Numbered from the stretch's first letter, positions 21,986 to 58,255 are shown. The stretch is DNA of 64,000 bases from Engraulis encrasicolus (GCF_034702125.1 NC_085866.1:20820098-20884097); one strand, 5' to 3'. The notes: generated by a model from the letters alone, not told the origin. Translations and numbers: made by a program.

Positions 21986-24900
21986 CTGTTAGGACGGCTT
22001 CCCTGAGTGAATGCATTTAAAAAGAATGCAGCTGGATGTCCACCTGTCCACAAAACATCAATAACTCAGTCAATGAACTGTGAATGTGTACTGAAATAGT
22101 GAAAAGTGATTAGTGGCCAAATACAAACTATCTACAGAAAGAACCCCTCAAACAAATGATACAGACTTGTACTGGGATTGTAACCAATAGGTCGTACCTA
22201 AACTTTGAACGAAAACGTCATTTCAAAGCCTGTTCAGGCCAACTGAGAACCGTGTCGTCGTTGCCTGTTCCCGCATCTAATCTCGAACCAAACGAGTGTT
22301 CAAGTCTGATAGTTTGAGAACCGAAAAACACTTGCTTTTTTCTACACAAACAACGTAGACGTCAGTAGGTTCATTTGGGCCCAACAGTCACGTGCGGAAC
22401 AGTTCAATACCCGGTATGAACGCGAGTCGTCCGCAGGTAGGCAGCACATCAGTTTCAAACGTAACTGGTGCGGGAACGGACACTGGCACCGTTCTCGTCG
22501 GCCTGAAAACAGCTTACGTGTAGTAGTGTAATAATAAATTAATTTTGTCTGTCTTATAGCGTACCCCGAGCGGTTTGGGGTGCCATGTGCTGAAGGGGAG
22601 GTCCAAGGGCTCCTCCTGGCCCTCCCCTTCGCTCTCCTCGCTGGACACCCGGCTGTGATTGTTGTTGGCCTGGGGGGCCAGCTCCTCTTCCTCCTCCTCC
22701 ACCGGAACCTCCATCTCCTCCTCCACACCACTCTCCGACGGCGTCCGGGGCCTAGACAGTAAACACACACACACACACACACACGCACCTTCAGCATCAA
22801 CATCTGTGTAAAGGTAAACTGTGACTCAGACACTCAAGGTCTGATTTAAAAAAAAAGCTCCCCTTCAAAATGTCCCTTATCCATCAAGTCATAATGTGCC
22901 CTTGTCTAAGGACAGTGACAAACAGTGTGTGAGAATGTTTAAGACTTCTCAAAGGAAAGTCTGTTATTAAAAGGTAATCATTTCTTGCTGTATAAAAAAG
23001 ACCGGAAATCCTAACCCGTTTGCACTTACTGCAAGTGCTCAATTTTTGTTTATTATATGTCCATACCTGAGATGAATCACTTCCTGCAGTGTAATAAAGA
23101 CTAGCAAGCCCAAATCTCCTCTCCAGGGGTGCATTTCTCGACACCATCATTGCAAACTAAGTTAACAACTTACTTGGTTGCAATGCAATTTCCCACTGGA
23201 AACATAGTAAGTTGCTAACTGGCTGAACAACTACGCTTTTCAGAAACGTACCCAGCACCCCAGATTTGTATGTTTTTTTGTTGTTGTGTGCGTCCATACC
23301 TGAGATTAACACAATTTGGTGGCCGTTTGCCGTGAGGGGGTCCAGTCTGGCTCACGGTGGTCTCTGGGACGGGTGGCTCCGTATCGGCGAGGACGGGCGC
23401 CCGCTTGGCACCCATCTTCAGTTCCGTGACCAGCTGGTCAAAGTTTTTGCTTCTTCCAACAACCTGCCTACGCTGGTGAATGGAGTGAATCTGGCAGGGA
23501 AAAAAAGTCATATGTAGGTGGTGAACATAAATATGTGTACGGCAATCAGTATTTTCAGATTTTTCATCCTTGGATTGGTATTAAGATAGATTGGAGGAGG
23601 TACATTTAAGCCAAGTGTCTTTGACTACACATTTGTTTTCTTTGTTCTGTGTTCATTATGCCTCTTTTCCACAGCAGGTTTTGTAGTATGCCTACAGCTC
23701 CACACAGCGAGACTCGGCCGCTACTTTTTGCTTTTCGAATAGGTATGACATAGCTCAATCGTAAAGCCAAAAAGGGCGGCTGAGTTGCGCTGTGTCAAGC
23801 TAAGTAGGCCTAATAGAAAACCGGCAGAGCAAAAGAGGCATTAGTTTATGACAAATGTATGCCCATGCACCCTTATATAATGCTTCTGAATGAATTTTTG
23901 TACACATGGTTTGGGATGTGATGTGAAACCACTTACATTGCACGTTAGGAGCCTGGTGCAAACTTTCTTCCTCTCTGGATCAAGGACTCCGCAGTGCTTG
24001 TCCAAGTCCAATTCCTTCTCTGCAAAGTAACACACAACAAAACAAAAGGGTCCATAGGGTGTGATATGCAAACTAGATGCGGTAGAAATGGCCTTTAAGC
24101 TAGTCTGACTGCCGCACCAAGGTCATAGACGGACCTTGGTCTTGCAGACCTCCCATAGATAAGACATTTTTAGAGGATTCAGCGGCCGCTATCGAATCAA
24201 ATAAAATCAAAAACACCATTCACTGGTCTTTGACCTTTCAGGCAAAGGAACCACCGAGGACAGACCTTCTGGTCATCTAAAGCCTTTTTTGTGGACCAAT
24301 TGAACAACAAACATTCACTTCATCAAACGCTCGTAAAACATAACACATCCTGTGACGTCATGGCCTAGGCAACAATCTGATTAAGACGTGCCCGAGGACA
24401 GTCTTTAAAAAAACATACAACAAAAAACGTAATCTTCATGTAATTTCATTTTCGTTTAATCTAAAACATGACCACTTGGCCCAGTCGTGGCTCTAACGGC
24501 TGGGCACTGAACTGCTACGTCGGCAAGCAGACCCAGGTTCGATTCCGGCCCAGGTCATTTGCAGATCCTTCCCCGTCTCTCTCTCCCAACTCGCTTCCTG
24601 TCTCTCCTCCACTGACATATCTGAAAAAAAGGGCTTAAAAGCCCCAAATTATCTTTAAAATCAAACAAAAAAACACGAGTACTTACTGTGCACTTTCTTG
24701 TAGGTCCTGCTGTAAGTCCTGGGCCCGCGCATGGGGCTGAGTGAGTCTGCAGGGGGACCCTGGCTGCTCCCCTTCTGTTGGGGCTTCTCTCCCGGCGAGG
24801 GCACGCTTGGCTGCACCGCACCGTGCCGCCATGGGGGGTCCCGGGGACTAGGGGCGGAAGAGTGCGGGGGCGACGGCGGGGTTCCTTGCGACGGTTTGTC

Positions 24901-25128
24901 ACCGGGCACCGTGCTGGAAGAGGGGAGAGGGCAGAGGTTGCTTTAAATACTCTATAAGGGACACCCGTGATAAAATACCTCTAAAACACTGTCACAAAGG
25001 ATTGACGTCTCAATGGTGCATGCTGGCGACTGCCAATAGCATGAGACCTTGCCGTGACAATGAAAGCACTAAATGCATGGTGTGTGGAAATAAAGTACTC
25101 AATGAAACCACTGTGTGTGTGTGTGTAT

Positions 25129-25169
<41 letters not shown>

Positions 25170-27306
25170 AATGTATGACGGAGTGTGTGTGTGACAGCAT
25201 GATATTCGTGTTGGCTAGTGAGTGTTGATCAACGCCATGTTTGTGTATGGTTAATCACACCAGTGGAAAAAACATCGCCACTGCATTCCATTGCCCTGCA
25301 TTGGCCACCACTGTGTGTTTGTGCGCGCACGCGTGCGTGCATGTGTATGATTATGGAAACAAGCAGCTGCATTGGCCACCAACCTGACGCCCTCTTTCTG
25401 CGCTTTGGGAGGGCGGTGTGCAGCAGCAGCGGGAGCAGCAGGAGGCGCTGGAGGAGGAGGAGGTGGTAGTGGTGGTGGTGGTGCGGGGGCGCGGGGTGAC
25501 CCAGGCTCCTGCCATCGCCCGTCCCGCTCTCGTTCCCGCTCACGCTCCTTTTCCCTCTCCCTCTCCCGAGGTTCCCGCGAGGCGGCGGTGCCGGCGCTGT
25601 GCTGGCCCGGAGGTCGGCCGTGCCTGGGCCGCTTCAGGGGGCTCGACAGGGAATGGTCGGGGTAGAGCTTGCTGATGGGGCCGTGCCTCCGCTCGCAGTG
25701 CTTCTCAAACGCCTGCGGCTTCACCACCTGGCCACAGTGGCTGCACACCACCAGGAAAAAGTCGTCGTGCGCTGGGCAGTGGCCGTAGATTGACATGTCT
25801 GCATGGAGAGAGAGAGAAAGAGAGAAAGAAAGAAAGAGAGATGGGAGACTTTCATGATGACAGCTTGCTGGCAGCCTAAGCCACTACACCTGAGCAATCC
25901 ATTCAGCGGACATGATTGGATGACAATTCTCTTCACAATTTACCTGTTAACATGACGTACCACTGACATTTGGGCTCTCGGATGCTCAAATGACATACCT
26001 TCTTTCCTGAGTGTCATGGTTTCCATCCTTTTCTTCACATTTTTGCTGCATTCTTCTGTATTTGACGCTGTAAAATAAAGGACAACCATGCCAATATTGT
26101 ATTAAAGAGGGTTTTAATGCTAATAGCCAGAAATAACCAGTCAGTCACTAAAAGACCAATAGACATTGGATGGGATCTGAATCAGCTTTTAGTTTTCTTC
26201 ATTGAGTCATTGAGGAAACACACATTTAAAAGCAGGACAACTTCTGTGAAGTACATGTCTGTAATATCTGTTTACTGTCTAGTGTACCTACACCAGGTAC
26301 GCTCGTGTATGTCATGGTAGAACTGGAAGGCATCTTTCAAAAAATGTGCAACTGTGAAAGTACGAGGGCGTATACAGAATCTTAGCTAGCTAGCTAGCAA
26401 GAGAGCTAGCTAGATGGAAAGCGGTAACTAACGCAATGTTTATTGAAATGATTGATTCCCATATTGCTTGTGGCAGTTTAAATCTGACATTCTGTATCGA
26501 CAAGCTGAGTCGGCAGGCCCAAGGAGAGGAAATGGTATTTAGCGCGTTCTCTGGCCCCCAGAGCCAACTTGGCTAATCAAAGAAAGAGCTCCACCTTCAC
26601 TTCCCGTTGTCTGCAATCCATTCCTCCTAGCTTACTAGCCACCAGCACCATTCACTCATCAAACACACTTCACACATGGCCAGACCTTGTGTACGGCCAG
26701 GTAAACAGTAAACACTATAAATGTCAGGCTTATTTCCAAATTATGTTGATTTATTAACACAAGGCCTAAAAAAAACATAGCGAGCTACATCCAACGCTCA
26801 CTAGCTTGCTAACTTGCGCTAGCTATTAGCGAGCCAACTTAATGGCTGTGAAGCAGGAAAACCCAAAGCATGACCATCTGTGATGACCACTAAGATATGA
26901 ATGTGATTTAAATACATATGGACAAGAAATTAGTTTTGTCCATCACTATACAAGTTATATGCGTGTCTACTGAAGAATGAGACCTGAATGATTTCCCAAA
27001 GTAACGTTTCTTAGCTAAAGTTGACTACAAATCTATGCCGCGCTAGGACCCAGTGGGTCTTTTGTTTGGGTTATGGTGAGTGGGTATCGTGCATTTTTTC
27101 AAGAATATAAGTCTGCCCAGACTGTCAGCACGAACCCAGGTTATTCAGCCTGGAAGATAATAGTATTACCCACCTTCCGATGCGGAAACGTTGGTCTTAT
27201 CTATCCAGGAGCTCCAACTTTGTCCTACGAACTCTACTGGGATAGAACTCCGCCGATCTGAAGCAGCCATTACTGCTGCTGCGCGTGCACGTACCGCCAT
27301 CATCAT
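18281..27306 (-). CDS. atxn7l2: ataxin-7-like protein 2, nine coding exons
   Basis: Ataxin-7 family protein; relatives anchor the deubiquitinase module of SAGA to nucleosomes. Exons (minus): 27306-27174, 26067-25999, 25798-25384, 24913-24687, 24019-23937, 23490-23300, 22751-22565, 21902-21781, 19391-18326; phases match at every junction (831 aa to the last donor, human about 722). The N-terminus reads [12 protein letters not shown], then a Cys/His finger ([19 protein letters not shown]) and a Pro-rich linker. The SCA7 domain spans two exons ([27 protein letters not shown]; Cys-x10-Cys-x5-Cys-x2-His). Next come an acidic segment, the conserved block [25 protein letters not shown], and a long Ser/Arg-Glu low-complexity tail. 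The C-terminus is unresolved: 18281 is only the stop reached if the last donor is not used. Confidence 0.9.
18326..19391 (-). CDS. atxn7l2: atxn7l2 exon 9, low-complexity tail
   Basis: Acceptor CCCTCCCAG|GAAAATCCCC completes [12 protein letters not shown]. 355 codons of Ser-, Pro-, Gly-rich sequence follow, with a (RE)n run (about 19005-19055), poly-Ser runs, an AT-hook-like [12 protein letters not shown] and a basic KKRKA. The donor CAGAAG|GTGAGG ends it at 18326, phase 0. It is much longer than the human counterpart segment as I recall it. Confidence 0.85.
19575..19795. repeat. palindrome of two hammerhead-like repeat units
   Basis: Two units of about 95 bp face away from a short centre at about 19681. 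Minus-strand unit: CTGACGA (19665-19659) to GAAAC (19640-19636). Plus-strand unit: CTGATGA (19709-19715), stem GACCA/TGGTC, GAAAC (19734-19738), then TTAATAAAC and a GACCTTCCTTC end. One extra A precedes stem II in both. It lies in atxn7l2 intron 8. Confidence 0.65.
19796..21077. other. atxn7l2 intron 8, no gene recognised
   Basis: No exon was found. 20285-20440 is a CCAGGGCCC/GGGGGCC-rich dispersed-repeat-like stretch; the rest appears unique. Confidence 0.5.
21078..21208 (-). repeat. SINE family C fragment, antisense
   Basis: Minus strand contains GGTTCGATTCCCGGC and a CTGTCTCTCTTCCAATTCG body like the copy at 12985-13142. Confidence 0.65.
21315..21452 (+). repeat. SINE family B fragment
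   Basis: B-box-like GGTCGCAGGTTTGAATCCC followed by the family body (CTGAAGTGCCCTTGAGCA, TTCCAGGGACTTTAACC). The 5' head is truncated. Confidence 0.65.
21701..21749. repeat. (GT)n microsatellite
   Basis: GT run about 30 bp downstream of the atxn7l2 exon-8 donor. Confidence 0.95.
21781..21902 (-). CDS. atxn7l2: atxn7l2 exon 8
   Basis: 40 codons plus 2 bases. It encodes the conserved family block [20 protein letters not shown] ending [11 protein letters not shown], closely matching human ATXN7L2 as recalled. Acceptor CCTCCCAG, donor TGGAA|GTGAGT. Confidence 0.92.
21923..21983. repeat. (CA)n microsatellite next to the exon-8 acceptor
   Basis: The CA run begins about 20 bp upstream (minus-strand sense) of the acceptor and so occupies the usual branch-point zone. 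Human-type TNDNC repeats near splice sites can modulate splicing; that is inference here. Confidence 0.9.
22565..22751 (-). CDS. atxn7l2: atxn7l2 exon 7
   Basis: 62 codons after a split Arg: PRTPSESG, a glutamate-rich run, [12 protein letters not shown] and STWHPKPLG. Acceptor TGTCTAG, donor GGG|GTACGC (weak). It corresponds to the acidic SSESELDDEG region of human ATXN7L2. Confidence 0.85.
23125..23255. mobile_element. palindromic MITE (AACTTACTTGGTTGC family)
   Basis: AACAACTTACTTGGTTGCAA and AAGTTGCTAACTGGCTGAAC blocks recur at about 15500-15610 and 40440-40515, each within terminal TTTCTCGA.../...TTTTGAGAAA-type arms. Confidence 0.5.
23300..23490 (-). CDS. atxn7l2: atxn7l2 exon 6, second half of the SCA7 domain
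   Basis: Starts [20 protein letters not shown] after acceptor CCCTGCCAG, giving the His of the SCA7 zinc site and the basic helix. It ends PNCVNLR at CAG|GTATGG. Confidence 0.92.
23937..24019 (-). CDS. atxn7l2: atxn7l2 exon 5, first half of the SCA7 domain
   Basis: [18 protein letters not shown] then VCTRLLTCN with three zinc-ligand cysteines. Acceptor CTTTGCAG, donor AAT|GTAAGT, 83 bp. Confidence 0.92.
24478..24657 (+). repeat. tRNA-derived SINE family C
   Basis: Head GGCCCAGTCGTGGCTCTAAC, B-box GGTTCGATTCC, a CTCTCTCTCCCAACTCGCTT body and the tail AAGGGCTTAAAAGCCCC. It lies in atxn7l2 intron 4, antisense to the gene. Confidence 0.85.
24687..24913 (-). CDS. atxn7l2: atxn7l2 exon 4, Pro-rich linker
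   Basis: Joins exon 3 in phase 2. It encodes [16 protein letters not shown] and ends [11 protein letters not shown] before donor GCACA|GTAAGT. The end resembles the human segment preceding the SCA7 domain. Composition is proline- and serine-rich. Confidence 0.85.
25111..25166. repeat. (GT)n microsatellite
   Basis: GT/GTAT run within atxn7l2 intron 3. Confidence 0.93.
25384..25798 (-). CDS. atxn7l2: atxn7l2 exon 3, N-terminal zinc finger
   Basis: Begins (D)[18 protein letters not shown] and the finger [20 protein letters not shown], nearly identical to human ATXN7L2 as recalled. A charged (RE)n run (about 25520-25570), proline runs and a polyalanine stretch follow, ending KEGV. Acceptor CTCCATGCAG, donor CAG|GTTGGT. 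Confidence 0.92.
25999..26067 (-). CDS. atxn7l2: atxn7l2 exon 2
   Basis: 69 bp encoding [22 protein letters not shown], matching the human ESSKNTKKLDAMTLIKED stretch. Acceptor TTTTACAG, donor GAAG|GTATGT. The intron up to 27173 shows no gene; it has a GCTAGC-rich palindromic patch at 26383-26415. Confidence 0.88.
27174..27306 (-). CDS. atxn7l2: atxn7l2 exon 1 with triple ATG
   Basis: Three consecutive in-frame ATGs occupy 27306-27298. The third aligns with the human start (M-A-V-R-x-R-A-A-A). [16 protein letters not shown] follows, and the donor GAAG|GTGGGT ends the exon in phase 1. Confidence 0.88.
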
Positions 27307-27330
27307 AGCGCGCTCTCCTGCAAGACGTCA
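27293..27330 (-). promoter_or_regulatory. TISU/YY1-like start context and CRE half-site of atxn7l2
   Basis: Around the third ATG the minus strand reads GATGATGGCGGT (27304-27293), 10 of 12 matches to the TISU consensus SAASATGGCGGC, which marks short-5'UTR, TATA-less YY1-type promoters. A TGACGTC CRE-like core lies about 20 bp upstream (27321-27328). Local CpG density is raised. Confidence 0.45.
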
Positions 27331-27639
27331 TAACACGCCTTGGCTGTGCGTGAACGTGCGCGTTTTGAGGTTAACCTACCCAAAACATGCAGGTGCAAAT
27401 ATTATACCAGCAGACATCCGTAGTCATGATTCTCTCATATTCTCATGCCCGAACAACTGGACTGCTCCATTCAATATTTTTCAGGCCAATATTTGGCTCC
27501 AAGGTAGAGAGTGTGTTTGTCTCGTCTTACAAATTGGGACCACCTCCCCTGTTGTCAAACTTCTCTGACCGCAAACAGAAAAAAACTATGGCTGTGATCA
27601 ACACACAGGCTTAAAATTAACAAAAAACAAATTATTCTA

Positions 27640-28465
27640 GAAGCAGCAGTGCCAACACTGTTTATTACATAACATTGTCAGCAGCAGCACACTTTGTACA
27701 AAACACGTTGACAGAACAATGCAACAGTCTTTCAGTCTTTGAAATGCTGAGAAGCAGAATGCCAGTGGTTTGATTTTGTGTTTTTATTAGAAATCCACTC
27801 AAACTTCAGGCACAATGTTAATAATAACATACAAAAAACCCAAACAAACAAAAAGCCAATTTATCACCTCACTGCCTGTCTTCACAAGTGAGTGCATATT
27901 ACATAATGAATAAAAAAATGAATTTAAGGCCATAGTATAAAACTGTTACCTATGAACAGTTAATCTAATCTTGTATTAGTCTACAAACACAACATACAGG
28001 CTTAGTGTAGTGTTTTGACAAATTGAGATCTAAACAAAGTTTATTGTTAAAATTAAACATTTTTACAGTCTGTGAGATGATAATGGACATTGTGCATACA
28101 AGAAAACGCACTCTTTTCATATATACCAATTTAGCAAAGTAACACACAAAATATCTGAGGAAAATCGGTGTGCTGGAGTATGTCCTCAAGTACTGTACTC
28201 ATCTCAAAACAAACAAACAAAAACAAACTTTTCTAGGATTTACTATTTAATTTAACAGAGTACTTTCATAAAACCCGTCTCATTGCTCTTCATGAATCTC
28301 TCAGGTCTGACATTCAGTACACAAAACGGATATGGTATTGCAAAAAAAAAGCTTTTGTGTGCATGTGTGTATGTATGTATGCATGTTTGTATGTATGCAT
28401 GTTTCACCCGATCTCCATAATGTAACATGAAAATCTGCAAACAACACTTGTATTGCAGCAGCCTT
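27640..28465 (-). terminator. sypl2 3' UTR and polyadenylation region
   Basis: Downstream of the sypl2 stop the AT-rich sequence ends near a minus-strand AATAAA at 27666-27661. If that is the cleavage signal, the sypl2 transcript ends about 340 bp upstream of the atxn7l2 start codon, so the two genes are tightly tandem. Confidence 0.5.
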
Positions 28466-53810
<25,345 letters not shown>

Positions 53811-54200
53811 AATTTTCTGTGTTTAGTCAAAATAAAGGAATATGACCAGTTAACGTAGTTGAATCAATGGCAAACACACACTTTTGTCTACAGTATGTCT
53901 CTACAGCTCCGTGTAAAGTACTCAAATCTTTTGAGCAGTATGGAGTGACGCTAGCGCCGCGTAGCATCAGCAATAGAAGTTGTAGCAGTGTCCATGCATT
54001 GCACAGACCGACTTTGATTACGCTCGATCGCTGTTTCAGAATACTTTTACTCTCACCTGCGTGATCCCTTCCATTTTGCCGTCGTCGATTAAACTTAACA
54101 ACGGCAATAACGTCAAGTCCTACTTCTGCTGTCCCTGCTGCGGTCACTTCTGGGGGTGGTCTTCTTCACCTGCTTTCACTGGACTTGTCAAACTTTTTTT
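53811..54200 (-). promoter_or_regulatory. probable sypl2 5' UTR / promoter region
   Basis: CpG-containing unique DNA upstream of the start codon, without repeats. No TATA box or transcription start was identified. Confidence 0.35.
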
Positions 54201-54465
54201 TCTTTAGAAACTTTCACACGTGATTCTTTAGGCCGAAACCTTAAAGCAACAGTTGGTTATTTTTACTTCTACCAAGAAAAAAAATGTGTCCAATGCCAAG
54301 TGCAAAGGACCAGAGTAGCCTAGTTCTAGATTTTAATGCTCGTCAAACAGGACTTTGTCCTCATACCAGGCCACGTGATAAACATTCTAGCACAATTAAA
54401 TCCTTCAAGACAAATGTGGACCCAGCCAGTGGGCCCTGTTTCTTAGTTTCCTCAAAATATATGTT

Positions 54466-54800
54466 TAAAGGTACATTGTGTAACATTTGTATGGTTTATT
54501 TCCAGAATTCATGCTGCCCATTGACAAATGTAACCTTTTTCAGGAATAGGCCTACTTACTACCTCTATTAAAATCTAAATGCCCTATTCTATGAATAGGA
54601 AAACCTCGTTTATGAAAAGGGCCGGGGAATCTTCTCCATTGACTGCCAAAAATTATAGGACTACTTAAACTTACTTAAATGGTAAATTACTGTAGTCTAT
54701 GCTACTTTGGTCATACTCTACTTCATTATTTAGTAAATATCCATGAAAATATCACATTTGGCAGGAGCAGCATGCATCTGGCCACCATCCTACAGCGCAC
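54466..54800. mobile_element. MITE family E, copy with inverted ends
   Basis: Left AAAGGTACATTGTGTAACAT and right TGGCCACCATCCTACAGCGC are imperfect inverted repeats. The interior shares TGCTGCCCATTGACAAAT with the other copies. Confidence 0.6.
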
Positions 54801-55098
54801 CTAGGAAAGACTAGGCCTAGCAGAGAAGCCGAGAAACTGAGAGCATGAAATGACAAAAAAATAATTGGATGATGGTTAACTTAACACTTGCCTTCTTCTC
54901 ACACAAATGCATTTTCCCTATCTAATTCCCCTTAAATCAATTCTAATACATAAATATCAGAGAGACGATATTTAACAAAAATGGAATTACAAAAAAACCA
55001 CACCATTGCAAAATGGCATTCATTGTATGGGAAAATCAGACCTACATTTTTAATATTACAGGTACTCACAATGCTCCTTGAACTTGTGGCACATGGCG

Positions 55099-55405
55099 TG
55101 CATTCCAATATGCAGACTCCCTGCCTGCACTTGTGCTTGTGGCCTCACGTTTTGCTGACGCTCCGCCTCCGTGGAGAAATCCATTAAGTTTCCCCGCTGT
55201 CACAGCCTATAGGCACAACCATTTTTGGGGGACTATTCTTCATTAACCATACACTTTGCAAATGAGAAAATGGTTTAACAATTGAGCTTTTGCGAGATAT
55301 TGAAATACAATGCTGTTGTCAGTGATGTCATCATGACATATTACTTCCTGGTACGAGGCCACACAAGCACAAGTGGAGGACGCAAGTCCACATATTGGAA
55401 TGCAT
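55099..55405. mobile_element. MITE family D, complete copy
   Basis: GCATTCCAATATGCAGACTC at the left and its complement near 55390-55405 at the right. It contains CTTGTGCTTGTGGCCTCACG and its inverted copy. 55406-56420 holds no recognised gene; 56201-56217 is a short CTAGC run. Confidence 0.7.
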
Positions 55406-56416
55406 ATTTTGTGTTTGAAATGTACTATCCCCAAATGACCACAAGATGTCATCATTACGTCTTCCTAGAAATAAAACTTCTCTTTAAAAAAAAGGGCCTA
55501 TTGGTGCCAGAGAGGGTTGATAGAGCAACGTGATCTCGAATGAATTGCGTCTCATTTATCACGCAAACCAAAACCAAAATTGCGTCGATATAACGACGCA
55601 TTCTCTTTTATGTCACACATGCGCAGTAGCCAGCACTATCTTTTAAGGCCAGGAGGCTTTATTGTTAGCCTATTTATAACAAAAACAAAACGATATTCAC
55701 GTTGCTTAACGTAACGACTCATTATAAATATGCTGTTAAGTCCCCACAAACTAATACTGAGCTCTTTTGGGCTGTTAAAGTCAAGTTTTGATTTTAGCAA
55801 GTCTTTTTCTGTTTGATTGAATTAAAACGAACCCTTTAAACATTGACATAAATTTGTCCAGAGCGTGATTTGCGCACAACAACCTCTAGGCCTACAACGT
55901 TTTGAATAGTTTCAAATATTTCATTCATAAATCCCCAGACCCCTTCCCTCTGCTACTACACCAATGATGTCATTTTATTGCGACCACTCTCTGGATTGTG
56001 GATTTTACGGACTGCATTCCCATGTACTGGGTTTAGCTGGACCGTATTGGACTGGAGGTAAGTTAATTTAATTGATAAGGTGAATGTGCATTAACTGCTA
56101 TATTTGAATGCATCTTCCAGGTCACATCATTGGTTTAGTCGCCAAACTTTTCTGACTGTCACAGTTGGTTTTACCAGCCAGCTGCTTCTACTGTGTAGCC
56201 TAGCCTAGCCTAGCCTACCCATTATTGCTCGCGTGGCAAATTATTCTGTCCATAATTATATACTGTTTGGTTTTACAAGCGGTATCTCGGCCTCATCAAG
56301 CAAGCAGAACTTTGAAAACGACGTCAGATGCGCCAAAGTTCTGCTAAAGAGAGTAAATAGCGCGATATGTACTCTGAAATCTCATTCTGAGCAGAGCACT
56401 TGCTTGACAGGTTCAC

Positions 56417-56420
<4 letters not shown>

Positions 56421-56493
<73 letters not shown>

Positions 56494-56514
56494 CTCTCTC
56501 CCCCCCCCCCCCCC
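56421..56514. repeat. (CT)n and C15 tract
   Basis: About 40 CT units followed by 15 C. Confidence 0.96.
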
Positions 56515-56744
56515 AACTTTCAGGTGACAGGATATTTTGTACCTGCTTCGGACTGGTTCTGTCATTAACCTACTGAGCTGGTGCTTCTGTCCCAGGTAGG
56601 CTACATGGGCAGTCATTTTGTGTGTGTAGGCTACAGGTTTGGTTAGGTGTTTCAAGTTCAAATTCCATTCTTTCTGTACATGCAGGTAAAATGTGTTTGA
56701 ACTTACATTTGCATCTATACATGAAGTAGGCAGCCTAGAGCAGG

Positions 56745-56918
56745 AGGCAGGCGTCAGATCAGAGGGTTGCAGGTTAGAATCCCACTTTTCCACTCCCTAT
56801 CTTGCTCCATGGCTGAGGTGCCCTTGAGCAAGGCACGTAACCTAACCCCACACTGCTCCAGGGACTGTAACCAATACTCTGTGCTTTGGACTAAAGCGTC
56901 AGCTAAAGTATAATGTCA
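56745..56918 (+). repeat. SINE family B
   Basis: B-box GGTTGCAGGTTAGAATCCC, body GAGGTGCCCTTGAGCAAGGC and tail AAGCGTCAGCTAAAGTATAA. The head is truncated. Confidence 0.75.
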
Positions 56919-57624
56919 TAGTAATTAAAAAAAAAAAGAAAGTCCTATTGACCATGGCACCCAACCTAGCATTGCAGCCAAAACTGTGTCTACCTTGTTT
57001 CAAATGCTTCTCTGTATAAAATGGCCCATTTCCATTACATATTCTAATTCCCCCAACTCTATATCGAACTTCATTGGGTGGGGCTGTTTTATTTATTTTT
57101 TCATGTTTTTTTAACTGCATATGAATGAGATGCTGTGTGACTAAATAAGCTTACCATAATGTTTTTAGTACTGTTATTTGTGTTTTTTGTTGTTGTTTTG
57201 TTACAGTAGTAGTAGTAGTAGTCTTGTGATCATATGGTCATCATATGTTATGTCTGCATTTCCCTAGGCATCTCCATCGCATCGCTCCTAGGCATCTGAA
57301 AGTGTACCGTTGCGCACAGGTGTGTATGACTGGTATAACATTTACAGCAGCAGCACATAGCTGGTAAGAGAACAGAGTTAATGCTGGACAAAAACCCTCA
57401 TCTGAAAAAGCAAGGTGTGGAAAAACACATACACTGCCATTTGAGACAAGTGTCCTATGAAGACACCTGAAAGAGTCAGTTATAGATCTGTAGTGCTCAT
57501 GTTTATTTTGTTTGGTTGAGGGTGGGGATGGGTGGGGTATAGCACCTGTAAGACATGAAAACTACTTTCACCCCTGCTGTATACACACCATCTTTGTGGA
57601 TTTTGCTTGTTCCCACCTACATAG

Positions 57625-57861
57625 ATCATGCTGGTAACGAGTTATTCAAAGGGTCTACCAATCATGGCAAAAACAGAAATCCAGCTCCTCAGCCCAGGCA
57701 GTGCCAACAACCCAGCTGATCCAGGAGCTGCAGCGAGGGGTAGTGATGACACTCCGGGCACCCCGACTGCCCTCTTCAACCATTCCCATGGAATTCATCC
57801 TGTCCAGCCTCCGTCAGATAATCCAGCCCTCCCCCTCCTACTTCCAGAGACTAATTTGCAG
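57625..57861 (+). CDS. orphan exon candidate
   Basis: An open segment of exactly 79 codons (237 bp, symmetric phase) lies between TTCCCACCTACATAG and TTTGCAG|GTAAGC. It reads MLVTSYSKGLPIMAKTEIQL and continues rich in Pro, Ser and Ala (PGSANNPADPG, PPSDNPALPLLLPETNLQ). I do not recognise it. It could be an exon of a downstream gene, part of a mobile element, or chance; no partner exon was found. Confidence 0.25.
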
Positions 57862-58144
57862 GTAAGCATACACAAACTGAACATTTTGTCATACTGGTCG
57901 GTCAGCTGTGGTCTTTCTATTTTGCACATCAAATTCATCCCATTTCACCCCCCAGAATCTCATCTTGTGATGTGGATCTACTGACTACACTGCTTATGTG
58001 CAGATTTTTGGCATTCTCTAAACACACTACCCCACTATCCCATTCATACACTACCCAACAATAACTGTCTGGACCCTGCAACAACATACAACACATCATA
58101 CATAGGTAGAAAAATGCTGAGGCACTAAACTCCTAAAGGTTACA

Positions 58145-58255
58145 ATTTTTACATATGCCCTGAGGAAGGGACATAAGGATCGAAACACGTAGGCATTGTA
58201 GCCAAATAATAAAAGAAAAAAATGTTACCTTGAGTGCCTCAGTATTTGTCTACTT
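58145..58255 (+). repeat. hammerhead-like repeat unit
   Basis: ATGCC, CTGAGGA (58160-58166), GAAAC (58182-58186), then GGCAT closing an outer stem, AATAATAAAAG and a GAGTGCCTCAGTATTTG end. Confidence 0.4.

Noticed and set aside
22342..22833. 163-codon minus ORF including a VCVC run and [10 protein letters not shown] stretch
   Set aside because: Frame conflicts with the spliced atxn7l2 exon 7, which keeps phase with its neighbours and matches the family.
27191..27568. 125-codon plus ORF over the atxn7l2 promoter
   Set aside because: Overlaps exon 1 antisense; no domain and no splice support.
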